A stretch of 28,646 bases of DNA from JAGOEX01 sp964630905. GTDB lineage: Bacteria > UBP6 > UBA1177. The notes under the pieces were generated by a model. It ran no database searches, had not been told where the DNA came from, and saw nothing but the letters and a program-made list of their open reading frames with translations. The stretch's first letter is position 1, and each line of letters opens with the position of its first letter. A program made the translations under genes and the position numbers. This document shows positions 6,540-16,100 of this stretch, one piece after another. The stretch lies in NCBI GenBank assembly GCA_964630905.1, contig CAZVWR010000041.1, positions 1-28,646 on the forward strand. Reading direction: 5' to 3'.

Positions 6540-8868
6540 CTTACTCAAAATCGCCTCAATCGAAGATGATCTCATCATCACCTCTTCCATGCAGCGCTAT
6601 TCCATGTGGGAGACCGAAGGAGTTGACTGTTATTTCCGTGAAGCTGACCTGACAAGAGCATACTCTGCATTCATGCGGGAAATGAAGGAGAACACCACTG
6701 TTGAATTTTTCCAGATCTCAAAACTGAAAGACGATACAGTTGAAAGGCGCTTAAAAGAAGAGAAGGACATTGTCACAAAACAGCGGCTGAACTACATCCG
6801 GAAGGCCGGAATAAAGAAAGTCCGTAATTTCTTTCTCATAAGCGACGATCTGCCTAAAAAGGAGTTTCCGAAAGATCCCGTAAATCTCCAGTATCACAAG
6901 AATATGATATCATCCTTCGGCCTCCGTTTCAGGAGAGTGAAAGAAGATGAAATTAAAGAAATCCTTTATAATATCATATCCTTTGATTCAAATCTGAAAG
7001 TTCATCCTGAAATGACCATCAGGGAAGCACTAATTCAGAGACAGTGTTCCGCCGGCCCTGAATATTTTAAAGTCGGGGATATATACTGCAAAGTGCTGTC
7101 TCTTAAACACCTTCCTGATGCGACCCGTCCGTTTATGCTTGCATATCTGCTTGATTATCTGCTTTACGACTATGTTTTTGCAATATCCTTAAACATTCTT
7201 CCACAGGGGAAGGAATTTGTATCGTTAGAAGCAAAGGAAAGGTTCTACATTGCAACTAGCGGCAGAGGAGCGGCAAGGAACGCCAACGAAACAGATGAAC
7301 TTATGACACTTCTTGCTGAGTCCCGTCATAAAATAGGATATATGTCAGGCAAAATTATTGTCTGGAACAGAGATCTTAAGGAGCTTGAACGGCTTGCAAT
7401 TGAGCTTTCAAACATAATGAAAAACGAGAACTGCTTTTTTGAAGAAGAAACATGGGGACACGACCTTGAATTCTTTAAATCGCTTCCAAGCCAGTTATCT
7501 TATTCAGAAAGACAGCATAGGGTTTTATCGCCAAACTTCATTGACATGATACCCGCTTCAAAACACGGTCATGCAGACTCTCAGGGTAAATACCCGCTGT
7601 TCCTTCGTAACAGATTCGGTGAAGTTTACGGATTTGATGCAGGGAGTCCAATGCGGAACAACCGTAACGGCTCGATATTCGGCTGTTCAGGGAGCGGAAA
7701 GTCAGTGACAGTGAACGCTCTCATTGCTCACACATTCTTTCCAAACATCAGGGCGGACATCGACCACCCCGGACGAATTTTCATTGTGGATTTCGCAGGG
7801 ACTGAAAACTCTTCATATCTTAAAATGGCTGACCTTTACGGCGGAGTATTCATTCCCGTTGATTCAAAAGGGAGAGTTGTCATAAATCCGTTCCCTGAAA
7901 GATCAAAGATATTTGCAGACGGAAAGTGGGATTCATCAATGCTCAATTTTTTGCAGATCTGCATGGACCTCATCCTTGAAGTGCGTGAAAAGAGCATGAA
8001 AGCAGATCTTTACAGAATAATCATATCCAAAGCCATTAAGGAAATGTACCAATCAATCGAAAGACCGGTGTTAAGCGACCTTGTGAAGTTCATTAATGAT
8101 GATGACAGGGAGAAATGCGACACACTTAAAAAACTCCTCAATGGTTTTATTGATGATCCGGTGTCACGGATAATAAACGGACAGTCAACAATAGATTATG
8201 GAAATGACCCTTTTGTAATATATGACCTTCAGGGAATAACAGGATTGAATGATAAATTGAAGGAACTTCTCACCTTCATAGTTATTCAGGAAGCCAAAAA
8301 GACCGCATTTGAGACAACCAACAGTTTTATCATGTTCGATGAAGCGGCTCAGCTCATTAAAGACCCGCGGCTCGGTGATCTCATTGAAGAACTTTTCGCA
8401 ACAGCCAGAAAATATAACACCGGCATCTGGACGATCACCCAGAATTTTTTGAGCTTTAAAGAGGTTGCTCTATCAAGCAAGATCAAGATTAATACAACTA
8501 CGACAATTTTCCTTTCTCACGCAAATGACGAAGAGGCAAAGCGGCTTGTAGCAAGTGATTTCGGGTTCACTGAAACTGAAAGAGGTGCATTCGATTCTCT
8601 GCGTACTGTAAAAGGGGAATATGCTTTAGCCCTTTTCAGAACTCAGATATCTGACACCGTTGAATCGGAAGTGGTCAGAATCGAGCTTTCACCCTTTGAT
8701 TATGCTGTCGCCACAAGTGACAAGGGAGATAACCGCCTTTTAAAGAAATATGCGGACTTAAGAAAGATCAGGCTCATTGATGCATGTGCCGAATCAGCCG
8801 CATTTGCTAGTAGAAACAATCTGTTTGTCATAGATGCCGTGAAAAAACTGATCGAGGCGGCACAATGA
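6523..8868 (+). CDS. virB4: VirB4/TrbE-family type IV secretion ATPase
   Basis: A 781-residue cytoplasmic ATPase at the inner membrane that powers pilus assembly and transport. Residues 1 to about 370 correspond to the CagE/TrbE/VirB4 N-terminal domain. Walker A is GCSGSGKS at residues 387-394 (nt 7681-7704), preceded by the typical approach with N and FG. Walker B is FIMFDEAAQL with D606-E607. The motif ARKYNTGIWTITQ, characteristic of VirB4/TraC, follows. Length is normal for the family. This is the most securely identified component and anchors the whole cluster. It overlaps the preceding gene by 17 bases and the next by four (ATGA). No separate VirB11 or VirD4 ATPase is visible, so it may be the only motor. 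Confidence 0.93.
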   Translation: MKSIFSLLKIASIEDDLIITSSMQRYSMWETEGVDCYFREADLTRAYSAFMREMKENTTVEFFQISKLKDDTVERRLKEEKDIVTKQRLNYIRKAGIKKVRNFFLISDDLPKKEFPKDPVNLQYHKNMISSFGLRFRRVKEDEIKEILYNIISFDSNLKVHPEMTIREALIQRQCSAGPEYFKVGDIYCKVLSLKHLPDATRPFMLAYLLDYLLYDYVFAISLNILPQGKEFVSLEAKERFYIATSGRGAARNANETDELMTLLAESRHKIGYMSGKIIVWNRDLKELERLAIELSNIMKNENCFFEEETWGHDLEFFKSLPSQLSYSERQHRVLSPNFIDMIPASKHGHADSQGKYPLFLRNRFGEVYGFDAGSPMRNNRNGSIFGCSGSGKSVTVNALIAHTFFPNIRADIDHPGRIFIVDFAGTENSSYLKMADLYGGVFIPVDSKGRVVINPFPERSKIFADGKWDSSMLNFLQICMDLILEVREKSMKADLYRIIISKAIKEMYQSIERPVLSDLVKFINDDDREKCDTLKKLLNGFIDDPVSRIINGQSTIDYGNDPFVIYDLQGITGLNDKLKELLTFIVIQEAKKTAFETTNSFIMFDEAAQLIKDPRLGDLIEELFATARKYNTGIWTITQNFLSFKEVALSSKIKINTTTTIFLSHANDEEAKRLVASDFGFTETERGAFDSLRTVKGEYALALFRTQISDTVESEVVRIELSPFDYAVATSDKGDNRLLKKYADLRKIRLIDACAESAAFASRNNLFVIDAVKKLIEAAQ

Positions 8869-9755
8869 ACATAAATATCTACTACAACCCCAAAACTCTT
8901 TTACAGGCGGCGGGTGCAGGCTGGGTTTGGGATGTAACATTTCTCATCATACTCATCGGGCTTACAATAAGTTTTGTCGTTGAAGTGTTCAAAATACAGA
9001 AAAAGGGCAATCCCGACTTTTCAGGGGTGGTGTGGAAAACCGTGATAATAGTTCTGCTTTATACCTCTTTACCCGGACTAATTGAAAAAACTATGAACTT
9101 TGTAAATTCCACAATTACTTCAAGTGAACTTGACAATGAATTTTACAAAGCGTTTTCTCTTTACAGTGCAAATCTCAGCGGCACAGGAAACAAGTCGGAA
9201 ACAAACCCTGAAATCTGCCCGTCTAATTTTGATGCAACCCTCGTTCAAGCAGGGTTTCAGCTCATAAGCTCATATTATTTTCAGTATTTTGCAAAACTGT
9301 TTGTTTTCATTCTACTGGTCTCTGTCTGGGTTATTAAAGAACTTATTTTTTCGTGGGCATGGCCGGTCATGATGTCAATAAACATGATCGGCCTCTGTGC
9401 GGCATTAGTCATTCCTGCATTTCCAGGCAAAGGATTCGGCAGTGTCGGCAGTTTTTTTAAATCAGTTGCTGTTTTCACTCTCTGGCCTGTCATATACTCA
9501 GCGTTCATAGTTATAACCAAAGATGCGTTGATATTGACATTTAAACTTGCTCAATCGTGCATAGTGTGTCCCGAAGTCTTTGAAGTGGGCAGAAACACAG
9601 TTCTTGCAACAACAGGAATCCTCTTTTTTGCTCTCAGTATCGCACTCGTTCCGTTCATTTCTTCAAAAATAGTGAATTCTTCGGAAGTAAACTCAATAGT
9701 GGCAAACATTAAGTCTTCCCCGATAATGGAAATTGTAGCAAAAAGGGTGAAATAA
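8865..9755 (+). CDS. VirB6/TrbL-like polytopic membrane protein
   Basis: A 296-residue protein with about six to seven hydrophobic segments: two near the N terminus (about 18-42 and 55-74), a polar central loop with Cys and several Ser/Thr (75-130), then four or five more to the C terminus. VirB6 family members are polytopic inner-membrane channel components that are poorly conserved in sequence. The assignment rests on topology and on its place between virB4- and virB8-like genes. The conserved Trp-rich region of VirB6 may correspond to FSWAWPVMMSINM. Cysteine pairs (CIVC) sit in a probable loop near residue 230. It starts with a four-base ATGA overlap with the ATPase gene. Confidence 0.65.
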   Translation: MNINIYYNPKTLLQAAGAGWVWDVTFLIILIGLTISFVVEVFKIQKKGNPDFSGVVWKTVIIVLLYTSLPGLIEKTMNFVNSTITSSELDNEFYKAFSLYSANLSGTGNKSETNPEICPSNFDATLVQAGFQLISSYYFQYFAKLFVFILLVSVWVIKELIFSWAWPVMMSINMIGLCAALVIPAFPGKGFGSVGSFFKSVAVFTLWPVIYSAFIVITKDALILTFKLAQSCIVCPEVFEVGRNTVLATTGILFFALSIALVPFISSKIVNSSEVNSIVANIKSSPIMEIVAKRVK

Positions 9756-9756
9756 C

Positions 9757-10509
9757 ATGACAAAACAAAACAAACTGACCGATGCAGATATGTTCTTTTC
9801 AACTATGAAATTTAAAGATGTTCAGGTTTTGAGGAAAACTTATTCCTTTTTTATGTTTTTTGCCCTTATATTCATGTTTGTGCTCGCAACCGTTTCAATG
9901 CTTTTTGCGTTTACTGTGACAATGAAACCGACTCCGGTAATCGCTTTTGACGCATACGGGAAGAAAGCGGTTTTTTCTCCTGATAACACCGTTGAAAGCG
10001 AAACTTCAAAAGTGAGAATTCACAGATTCATGGCAGAATTTGTAAATAAATTTGAAGGTGTAAGTCCAAACATTGAAGAAGACCTGAAAGATGCCTACAA
10101 TATGCTCACCCCCAAATTCAGGCAGATACTTCTTGATAAAGCTGTTCACAGGGAAAAGATGGAAACATGGAAAAACAAAAACTTTGAAACTCAATTTATA
10201 ATAAAGAATCTTAAGATTTTAAAAGGAAGTTTTGAGCACGGATCATCGCTGAGTCTTGAAGGAATCGGTGAGATGACTTTTAAAAATGTGATCAACTATT
10301 CAGGAGAAAATGAACAGCGGAAGGATTTTGTATATTTTTCTGCACTTCTCATTGTCACTCCTGTTTCATTTGAACTTTCTCCAGACGGACTTTTTGTTGA
10401 ATTTTACCACGGTAAAAGTCTTGGTGATTTCAGAAGCTTAAGAGCATATCTGCTTGAAAACAAGAAGGAATATTTAATTGACGGCGAAAACAAAGAGGTG
10501 TTTGAATGA
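9757..10509 (+). CDS. VirB8/TraE-like assembly protein
   Basis: A 250-residue bitopic protein. A cytoplasmic N terminus of about 30 residues leads to one transmembrane helix (about 33-55, FFMFFALIFMFVLATVSML), followed by a periplasmic alpha/beta domain of about 190 residues. VirB8 proteins have this exact plan, with an NTF2-like periplasmic domain that nucleates the secretion channel. The acidic, Lys-rich helix LKDAYNMLTPKFRQ resembles the first helix of that fold. TraE-type proteins of F-like systems are equally possible. It begins one base after the preceding stop, and its stop overlaps the next start (ATGA), consistent with one translationally coupled operon. Confidence 0.65.
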   Translation: MTKQNKLTDADMFFSTMKFKDVQVLRKTYSFFMFFALIFMFVLATVSMLFAFTVTMKPTPVIAFDAYGKKAVFSPDNTVESETSKVRIHRFMAEFVNKFEGVSPNIEEDLKDAYNMLTPKFRQILLDKAVHREKMETWKNKNFETQFIIKNLKILKGSFEHGSSLSLEGIGEMTFKNVINYSGENEQRKDFVYFSALLIVTPVSFELSPDGLFVEFYHGKSLGDFRSLRAYLLENKKEYLIDGENKEVFE

Positions 10510-11450
10510 TATTTAAGATTCTTTTAATAATTTTAAGTTTTCTTACAGTTATGGCTGATGACACTATCGAAGTCAAGGCAAAAGATCCCCGTTTCATCCC
10601 GATAACTGAAAAGGTTGCCGTCATAACGATTAAGAACAGTGACACCGTCATTTACAGAACGGTGAACATCGCAATAGGTGAAGTTTTTGTACTTGAATTC
10701 CCTAAAAATATCATTCTTGAGGAAACTCCTACAATAGGTGATGCAGGACTTTTAAAGATAGAGGTCGAGAACGATCCCCTTAAAATGCGGATATGGGGAC
10801 TGATGTTCCCCGATGCCGACGAATCATCAATGTACGGACTCAATTCAAACATCCAGTTCAAGATCAATTCGGGCACTACTTTCATATTCAACATGGTTCT
10901 TCAACCAGCGGCAAATGCAAGCAACAGGATAATATTCAGCTATCCTGAATGGGAGAGTGCCCAGAAAGACATAAACAGACAGCTTGAGACACTTAAGAAA
11001 GATCTGATGAACGAGCATGGAAAAAAAATAAAGAGTCTGGAGAAAGACTCAGAAAAAATGATGATACAGTTCATGGCGAAGTCATTTTCAGAGTTTTATC
11101 AGTGCAACAGCTATTCCGCAAGGGTTGAAGAGAATCTTGTATTCTTAAGAAGTGACCGGATATGTAAAATAGGTAAGGACGGACTGGTCACAATGAACTT
11201 TTCGATAAAGAACCGCTATAGACAGAGATTTCACATTGAAAGCATAAAAGTCTATTCAATGAAAGGGGGAAAAGTTGAGATAGACAACGCCCAGTATCAC
11301 ATTGATAAATACTCAATGCAGTTTGATGAAGTGGTGAACGGAGCTTTGGCATTTAAAATAAAGGACGAGGACTATTCAACGGAATATACCGTTGAAGTTA
11401 TTGAAAGTGCCGGAAAGAAGAGAAAGCTTGAACTGAAGGTGTCATTTTAG
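10506..11450 (+). CDS. VirB9/TraK-like periplasmic protein
   Basis: A 314-residue exported protein. A short signal peptide (MIFKILLIILSFLTVMAD) is followed by an all-beta region with alternating hydrophobic residues (about 20-140), a charged helical segment (about 155-195, many Lys and Glu, likely coiled coil) and a second beta-rich domain (200-314). VirB9 and TraK have two beta domains joined by a linker, the second forming the outer-membrane core ring with VirB7 and VirB10. The extended helical insert is unusual. No lipoprotein VirB7 of normal size is visible nearby. Position between virB8- and virB10-like genes supports the call more than any single motif. Confidence 0.6.
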   Translation: MIFKILLIILSFLTVMADDTIEVKAKDPRFIPITEKVAVITIKNSDTVIYRTVNIAIGEVFVLEFPKNIILEETPTIGDAGLLKIEVENDPLKMRIWGLMFPDADESSMYGLNSNIQFKINSGTTFIFNMVLQPAANASNRIIFSYPEWESAQKDINRQLETLKKDLMNEHGKKIKSLEKDSEKMMIQFMAKSFSEFYQCNSYSARVEENLVFLRSDRICKIGKDGLVTMNFSIKNRYRQRFHIESIKVYSMKGGKVEIDNAQYHIDKYSMQFDEVVNGALAFKIKDEDYSTEYTVEVIESAGKKRKLELKVSF

Positions 11451-12500
11451 ATGAATGAAAACAACAAAGAAAACAATGTCTTGAACTTGTTGCTTGATGA
11501 GTCGGAAACTGTTGAGAAAAAGCCGGATAACCATGTTGAAGAAGAAAAGGGCACAGAAAAGTACAACCGGAAAAAAAATGGCATAGCTATCCTTTTTGTG
11601 GTTATGTTTTCAACTCTTCTTGGTGCGGGACTAGCCCTGTCGCTTATCTCAAAAGAAAAAAAGATTGAACCTGATACTCCTGAAATAAATAATTTTGATG
11701 AATTTAAAAGGGGAAGAATCTCGGGAAGTTTGAAGTCAGCAATGAATACAAATGAAAAAAAGGAAAAAGAGATTGATCTGCCAGTTATCAAACCTGAAAA
11801 AGAAAAAGTAAGAATTAATAATTATCAGGGTGGAAGAAACAGACTGAAAGACGAAGAGATTTTAGAAAAATATGCAACTGCAGTTGACCCTGCAAGTTCT
11901 GAAAACATCGCCGGAACAAGATCTGGAAGAAGGCATTTTGTCCCGGGAGGAACATCAAATCATGGCGGTGTGTTCATAAAAGGTGAAAGGGGAAATAAAG
12001 AGAGCGGTAAAGCGCTCGGTATAAATGACATGAAAATAAAAGTGCGGCTTGAGTTCTCAATCCGTTCAACGGCGGCTTCAACCATAGTTGCCGTTACAAC
12101 GGAAGATCATGACAGAATACCAAAAGGTTCAAAATTTTACGGCACTGCATCAGGTTATGTGAATAAAAGGACTCAGATACGGTTTAATAAACTTATTGTG
12201 AATGGAGCGGAGTTTTCCATTAAGGGTTTTGCAATTTCAGGTCGTGACCCCGGAATTGAATCAGAAGTAACTGACATTGCAAGGGAAAATATCGACTCTT
12301 CGGTAAAACAGGGGATCACCCAGACTGCGGCGAATGTTGTTGCAAAATATGCGGGAGTTGCCGGAAATGTTACAGGAGATGCGGCCGCAAACACAGTTGA
12401 CCCCGCAAGCTCAGAAATGAAAAAACAGCAGGAAGCCAACAAAATGACTCAAGAATACAGAGTGCCTGCCGGAACAGCATTTTTTATTTATTTAGAGTAG
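11451..12500 (+). CDS. VirB10/TrbI/TraB-like scaffold protein
   Basis: A 349-residue protein spanning both membranes. Residues 1-42 are cytoplasmic and acidic; 43-67 form one transmembrane helix; a Lys/Pro/Glu-rich periplasmic linker follows to about 195; the C-terminal domain (about 195-349) contains IPKGSKFYGTASGYV and TQIRFNKLIVNG, closely resembling the VirB10/TrbI and Bacteroides TraM beta-barrel domain. A hydrophobic stretch rich in Ala and Val (about 285-315) matches the antenna-helix position that crosses the outer membrane in VirB10. The heptapeptide VDPASSE occurs twice (145-151 and 316-322). The ATG directly abuts the stop of the preceding gene. Confidence 0.8.
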   Translation: MNENNKENNVLNLLLDESETVEKKPDNHVEEEKGTEKYNRKKNGIAILFVVMFSTLLGAGLALSLISKEKKIEPDTPEINNFDEFKRGRISGSLKSAMNTNEKKEKEIDLPVIKPEKEKVRINNYQGGRNRLKDEEILEKYATAVDPASSENIAGTRSGRRHFVPGGTSNHGGVFIKGERGNKESGKALGINDMKIKVRLEFSIRSTAASTIVAVTTEDHDRIPKGSKFYGTASGYVNKRTQIRFNKLIVNGAEFSIKGFAISGRDPGIESEVTDIARENIDSSVKQGITQTAANVVAKYAGVAGNVTGDAAANTVDPASSEMKKQQEANKMTQEYRVPAGTAFFIYLE

Positions 12501-12507
12501 GGGGTAT

Positions 12508-13125
12508 ATGTTTAAAAAGATCGTTTTTATCACAATTATTATGCTTTCCCTGGCACTTGCAGCAGAAGAAGGCGAGATCCAGATAAATCTTGGTGGCGGC
12601 GGTTTCTTTCCGCTGTCGCTTAAAACCGATGATAAAACGGTTATTGTATATTCAAGCTGGAATGTGGGATTAAATACTTATTTTGGCTTAAGTGACAATT
12701 TTGACATCGGAATTCAACCGTCGTTCACAAAACTTAAGGACACTTCGGGGAAGGCTGAGTTTGAGGGTTTGACAGGTCGTGAATATTTCAACTACTGGCG
12801 GTTTCAGTGTCTGGCTCTGATCAGATACAATCTTTATCCGGGAAGTTTCTTTTCGCCGCACATCATTGCAGGAGGCGGTTTCAAGGTCGAAACTTATACT
12901 GACCGGGAATTTTTCACAACTGCCGGAAAAAGAATAGCTGACTATAAAAAAAGTGATTATGCATCTGTCAACGGTGTTGTTGCCGGTGGAATTGATCTCC
13001 AGTTCAGAGTGTGGGAGTGGTTCATGCTGTCAACTCAAGTGCTTTATAAATGGTCTCCCGATGACCATTCAATTGATCTCTTCGGATTTTTAGGTGCAAC
13101 ATTTTTTGTGAATTTTTACAGATAG
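12508..13125 (+). CDS. Small outer-membrane beta-barrel protein
   Basis: A 205-residue protein with a signal peptide cleaved near LALAAEE, then alternating amphipathic strands, several Gly-rich turns (LGGGGFF, IAGGGFK, GVVAGG) and aromatic girdles. The last residues FFVNFYR end one residue after an aromatic. This is the pattern of an eight-stranded OmpA-like or OmpX-like barrel. It follows the virB10-like gene after seven bases with a GGGGG-containing ribosome site. Its place in the operon suggests it helps anchor or open the secretion complex at the outer membrane; no named secretion component matches it, so the role is inference. Confidence 0.7.
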   Translation: MFKKIVFITIIMLSLALAAEEGEIQINLGGGGFFPLSLKTDDKTVIVYSSWNVGLNTYFGLSDNFDIGIQPSFTKLKDTSGKAEFEGLTGREYFNYWRFQCLALIRYNLYPGSFFSPHIIAGGGFKVETYTDREFFTTAGKRIADYKKSDYASVNGVVAGGIDLQFRVWEWFMLSTQVLYKWSPDDHSIDLFGFLGATFFVNFYR

Positions 13126-13133
13126 GGGGCAAA

Positions 13134-16100
13134 ATGAAAAAGTTATTTTTAACGGCACTTATTCCAGTTGTCTTTTTTTCATGTGATACCAAAAGACCCG
13201 ATGTGGAAATCCTTGAATACTCTTTGACTGTAAACTCTGTTCAAAATGGAGCAACCGTTGAGGTTCTTGACAAAGAAACCGTTATAGTTTCAGGAACGAC
13301 AGACGAATCAGGCACTGTGAAATTCAGCGGACTGAATGAGGTTAAGGCTTTAACTGTTAAGGTCTGTAAAGGCACAGTGACTCTTGTTTCAAGTGCTGAT
13401 CCCGTTGCATGGACTGGTTGCAATGAAACGGAGTTCACTCCGGAAGATAAGCAGGACATTGTTGTAACAGTTGATTTTTTAAGCACATTCATTTCAAAAT
13501 ATGATTCCGGAACATCAACTGAGGAATGGATGGAGTATTTAAGTCTGACAACTCTGACCAGTCCGACACTTCAGTCAAGTCTCACCGATGCTTCAAAACG
13601 GTATCTCTGGTATCAGGGGATCGCTAAAATTGCGGAGAATGTATCAAAGGCGAACAGTGTAACCCCTGAAACGATGTATTCAACTGAAAATCTCTTAAAT
13701 CTTCTTCTTGCGGACCTTGCTGACGATAATATAATAAACGGCTCAAGTAAAGCGAAATTCGGCACTCTCAATGTCGAAGCCCTTATCTTAAAAAGCGTTC
13801 TTGCCGATGCAATACCTGAAGTGAGCAAAAGTTTCACTAAAACAGACCTTAAAGACTGGACTGACAAAATAAGATATTCAGATGCTTTATTTTTAGGCGG
13901 CTCCGGTGAAGGAGTTGATTCAGAAAAACCGGTCATAGAAATAACATCCCCTGAAGACGGCGGAATTATTTCCGGCAGTGTCGAGGTCAAGGCGACCGCA
14001 ACCGATAATGTGAAAGTGACAGGACTTAACTGTACGGTCACAGGCGACGGAATGCCGGAACTTGAAGACACGGATGTTGATGATGATAAATTTTCAGCCG
14101 TATTTGATTCAAAACTTATTGCTGACGGGTCATTAAAGATAAAGTGCATAGCAAGCGACGGCACATCGCTTTCTGAAAAGGAAATTACCGTTACTGTATC
14201 AAATTCTAATCAGGTGAATTTATCCGCATTTGTGACAAATCCATTAACATTATGGGATTCAGTCACGGTTTATGACAGTTCAGATAACAAAGTCCTTGCA
14301 ACCTCATTTGAAGAAGAGGAAACGGCAGTAATATCGCTTGCCCCCGGAACATTCAGGATAGTTTTCAAAGGGGGAGTTTATGCCCCGGTATTCCTGAATG
14401 ATGAAACAATTGAATTTGATTCTACGCTTGAAACAAGAATGACGGTCAAAGCGGGTGAAAAGACCTCAACCGTTGCAACTCCCCTCACCACACTGAGAGA
14501 ACACCTTTACAGGGCATTGAAGGAAAAAGGCGACTCGCAAGCTGAAACAAAGTCATTTGATCTGATCTCTGAACACATTGACAGTGATTTTCCGCTTTAC
14601 ATTGAACCCGTAAGCAAAAATCAGCTTACCGAAAACAGTAAATACTACATAGTCCTTGCATCACTTGAACGGCTTGCCGTTCTTATCGGTGAAAGACACG
14701 ATCCGCCGCTTGAAAAGGGAGCGGTGACAATTGAACAGGTGCTTAAGGCACTTGCTGACGATCTCGGAGCGGAAGACAAAGCCGTTCTTGACGGAGCGGG
14801 GAAAATAAATCAGTTTGCAGTTGACAGTTATCTTTTCAGATACTGGTATGCAATAGCGGTAAAACTGTTCCTTGAAAGTGAAGAAAACCTCACGGGCTTA
14901 AAATTCTCAGACCTTCAGACAGTAATTTCAAATATCTCAATGGATGAGTCCGTTTTGTTCCCGGAATCTGAAGAGGCGAAAAAAGTGACAGATAAACCCC
15001 CTGTAATAAGTGAAAAACAATTTAAGAGGTTTTACGAGACAGGGTTTCAGGATTATTCAGTGTCAGACATAATATACGCAAATGATGAAGTCTTTTCAGT
15101 AAAATTCAAGGCATTACCCGACGAATCGGGTGATCTTACCATTGATACCGTTGAATTATCAGGCGACATTGAAGTTCAGTCATTAAGCGACATAAACGAA
15201 GAGGGAATTTATACAGCTGAATTAAAATTCCCCGTAAGCGATGACGGAAATAAAACCGTTCTCATAACTGCCGTTGATAACGCTGAAAACACCGGAACAG
15301 CAACTCTTCAGGTGGTTAAAGACACAGTAAAACCGGTGATAGAGACTTTTGAACTCAAACAGGGTGAAAAGGTCATTACAGGTGAATACACAACAGTCCC
15401 CTTCACAATGAATTACATCGTTGAAGAGGAAAACTTCAGGGATGCTCAGCTCGGAGTTAAAAAGGCGGCTGACTTAAACCCTTTCAGCTACACAGTTTTC
15501 AGTACCGTTAAATATGGAGAGAAACAGGTTTCAAAGACCGACCTTCCGGGAGATCAGGAAGACGGTGAATACATTTTCAGCGTTAAATTCACTGACAAGG
15601 CGGGAAATGATGAAATTACCGAATTCCAGAAAGTGATAGATACAGTAAAACCGGAAATTCAGTCAATTGTGATGACCCCTCAGATAAACGGTCACGGCTT
15701 TATCAATTCAAGGAACATAACCGTTGAAATAACGGCAACCGACAACCTTGAACACACCCTTAATTACTGGATAAGAAGAAATGTTTCTAATTATGATCTT
15801 AACGGTAATAATCCGCCTAATCTTTTTAATATTGAAGAGCCGGCGGATGCTTCACTTACCTACCGGTTTAAAGTAAGCGACAAGGCAGGGAACGAAACGG
15901 CTGAATCGGAGCCGTTCGCATTTACTATTGATACCGTTGACCCGGTGGTAACAATTTCAAACAAAGCGGCACTTGAAGCCAAACCGTGGCGGAGCGATGC
16001 CGACGAACTTGTTTTTAACTACACCGTTGACGAGCTTAATACTGATTTCTGCGAACTCCGCATTAACGGGGCAAAGGCAGATGATCTTTTTGGTTTTCCG

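Noticed and set aside
13613..14164. 183-residue minus-strand frame inside the giant lipoprotein gene
   Set aside because: Ser/Leu-rich shadow of the sense frame, no signal or ribosome site, and the sense protein has clear domains.
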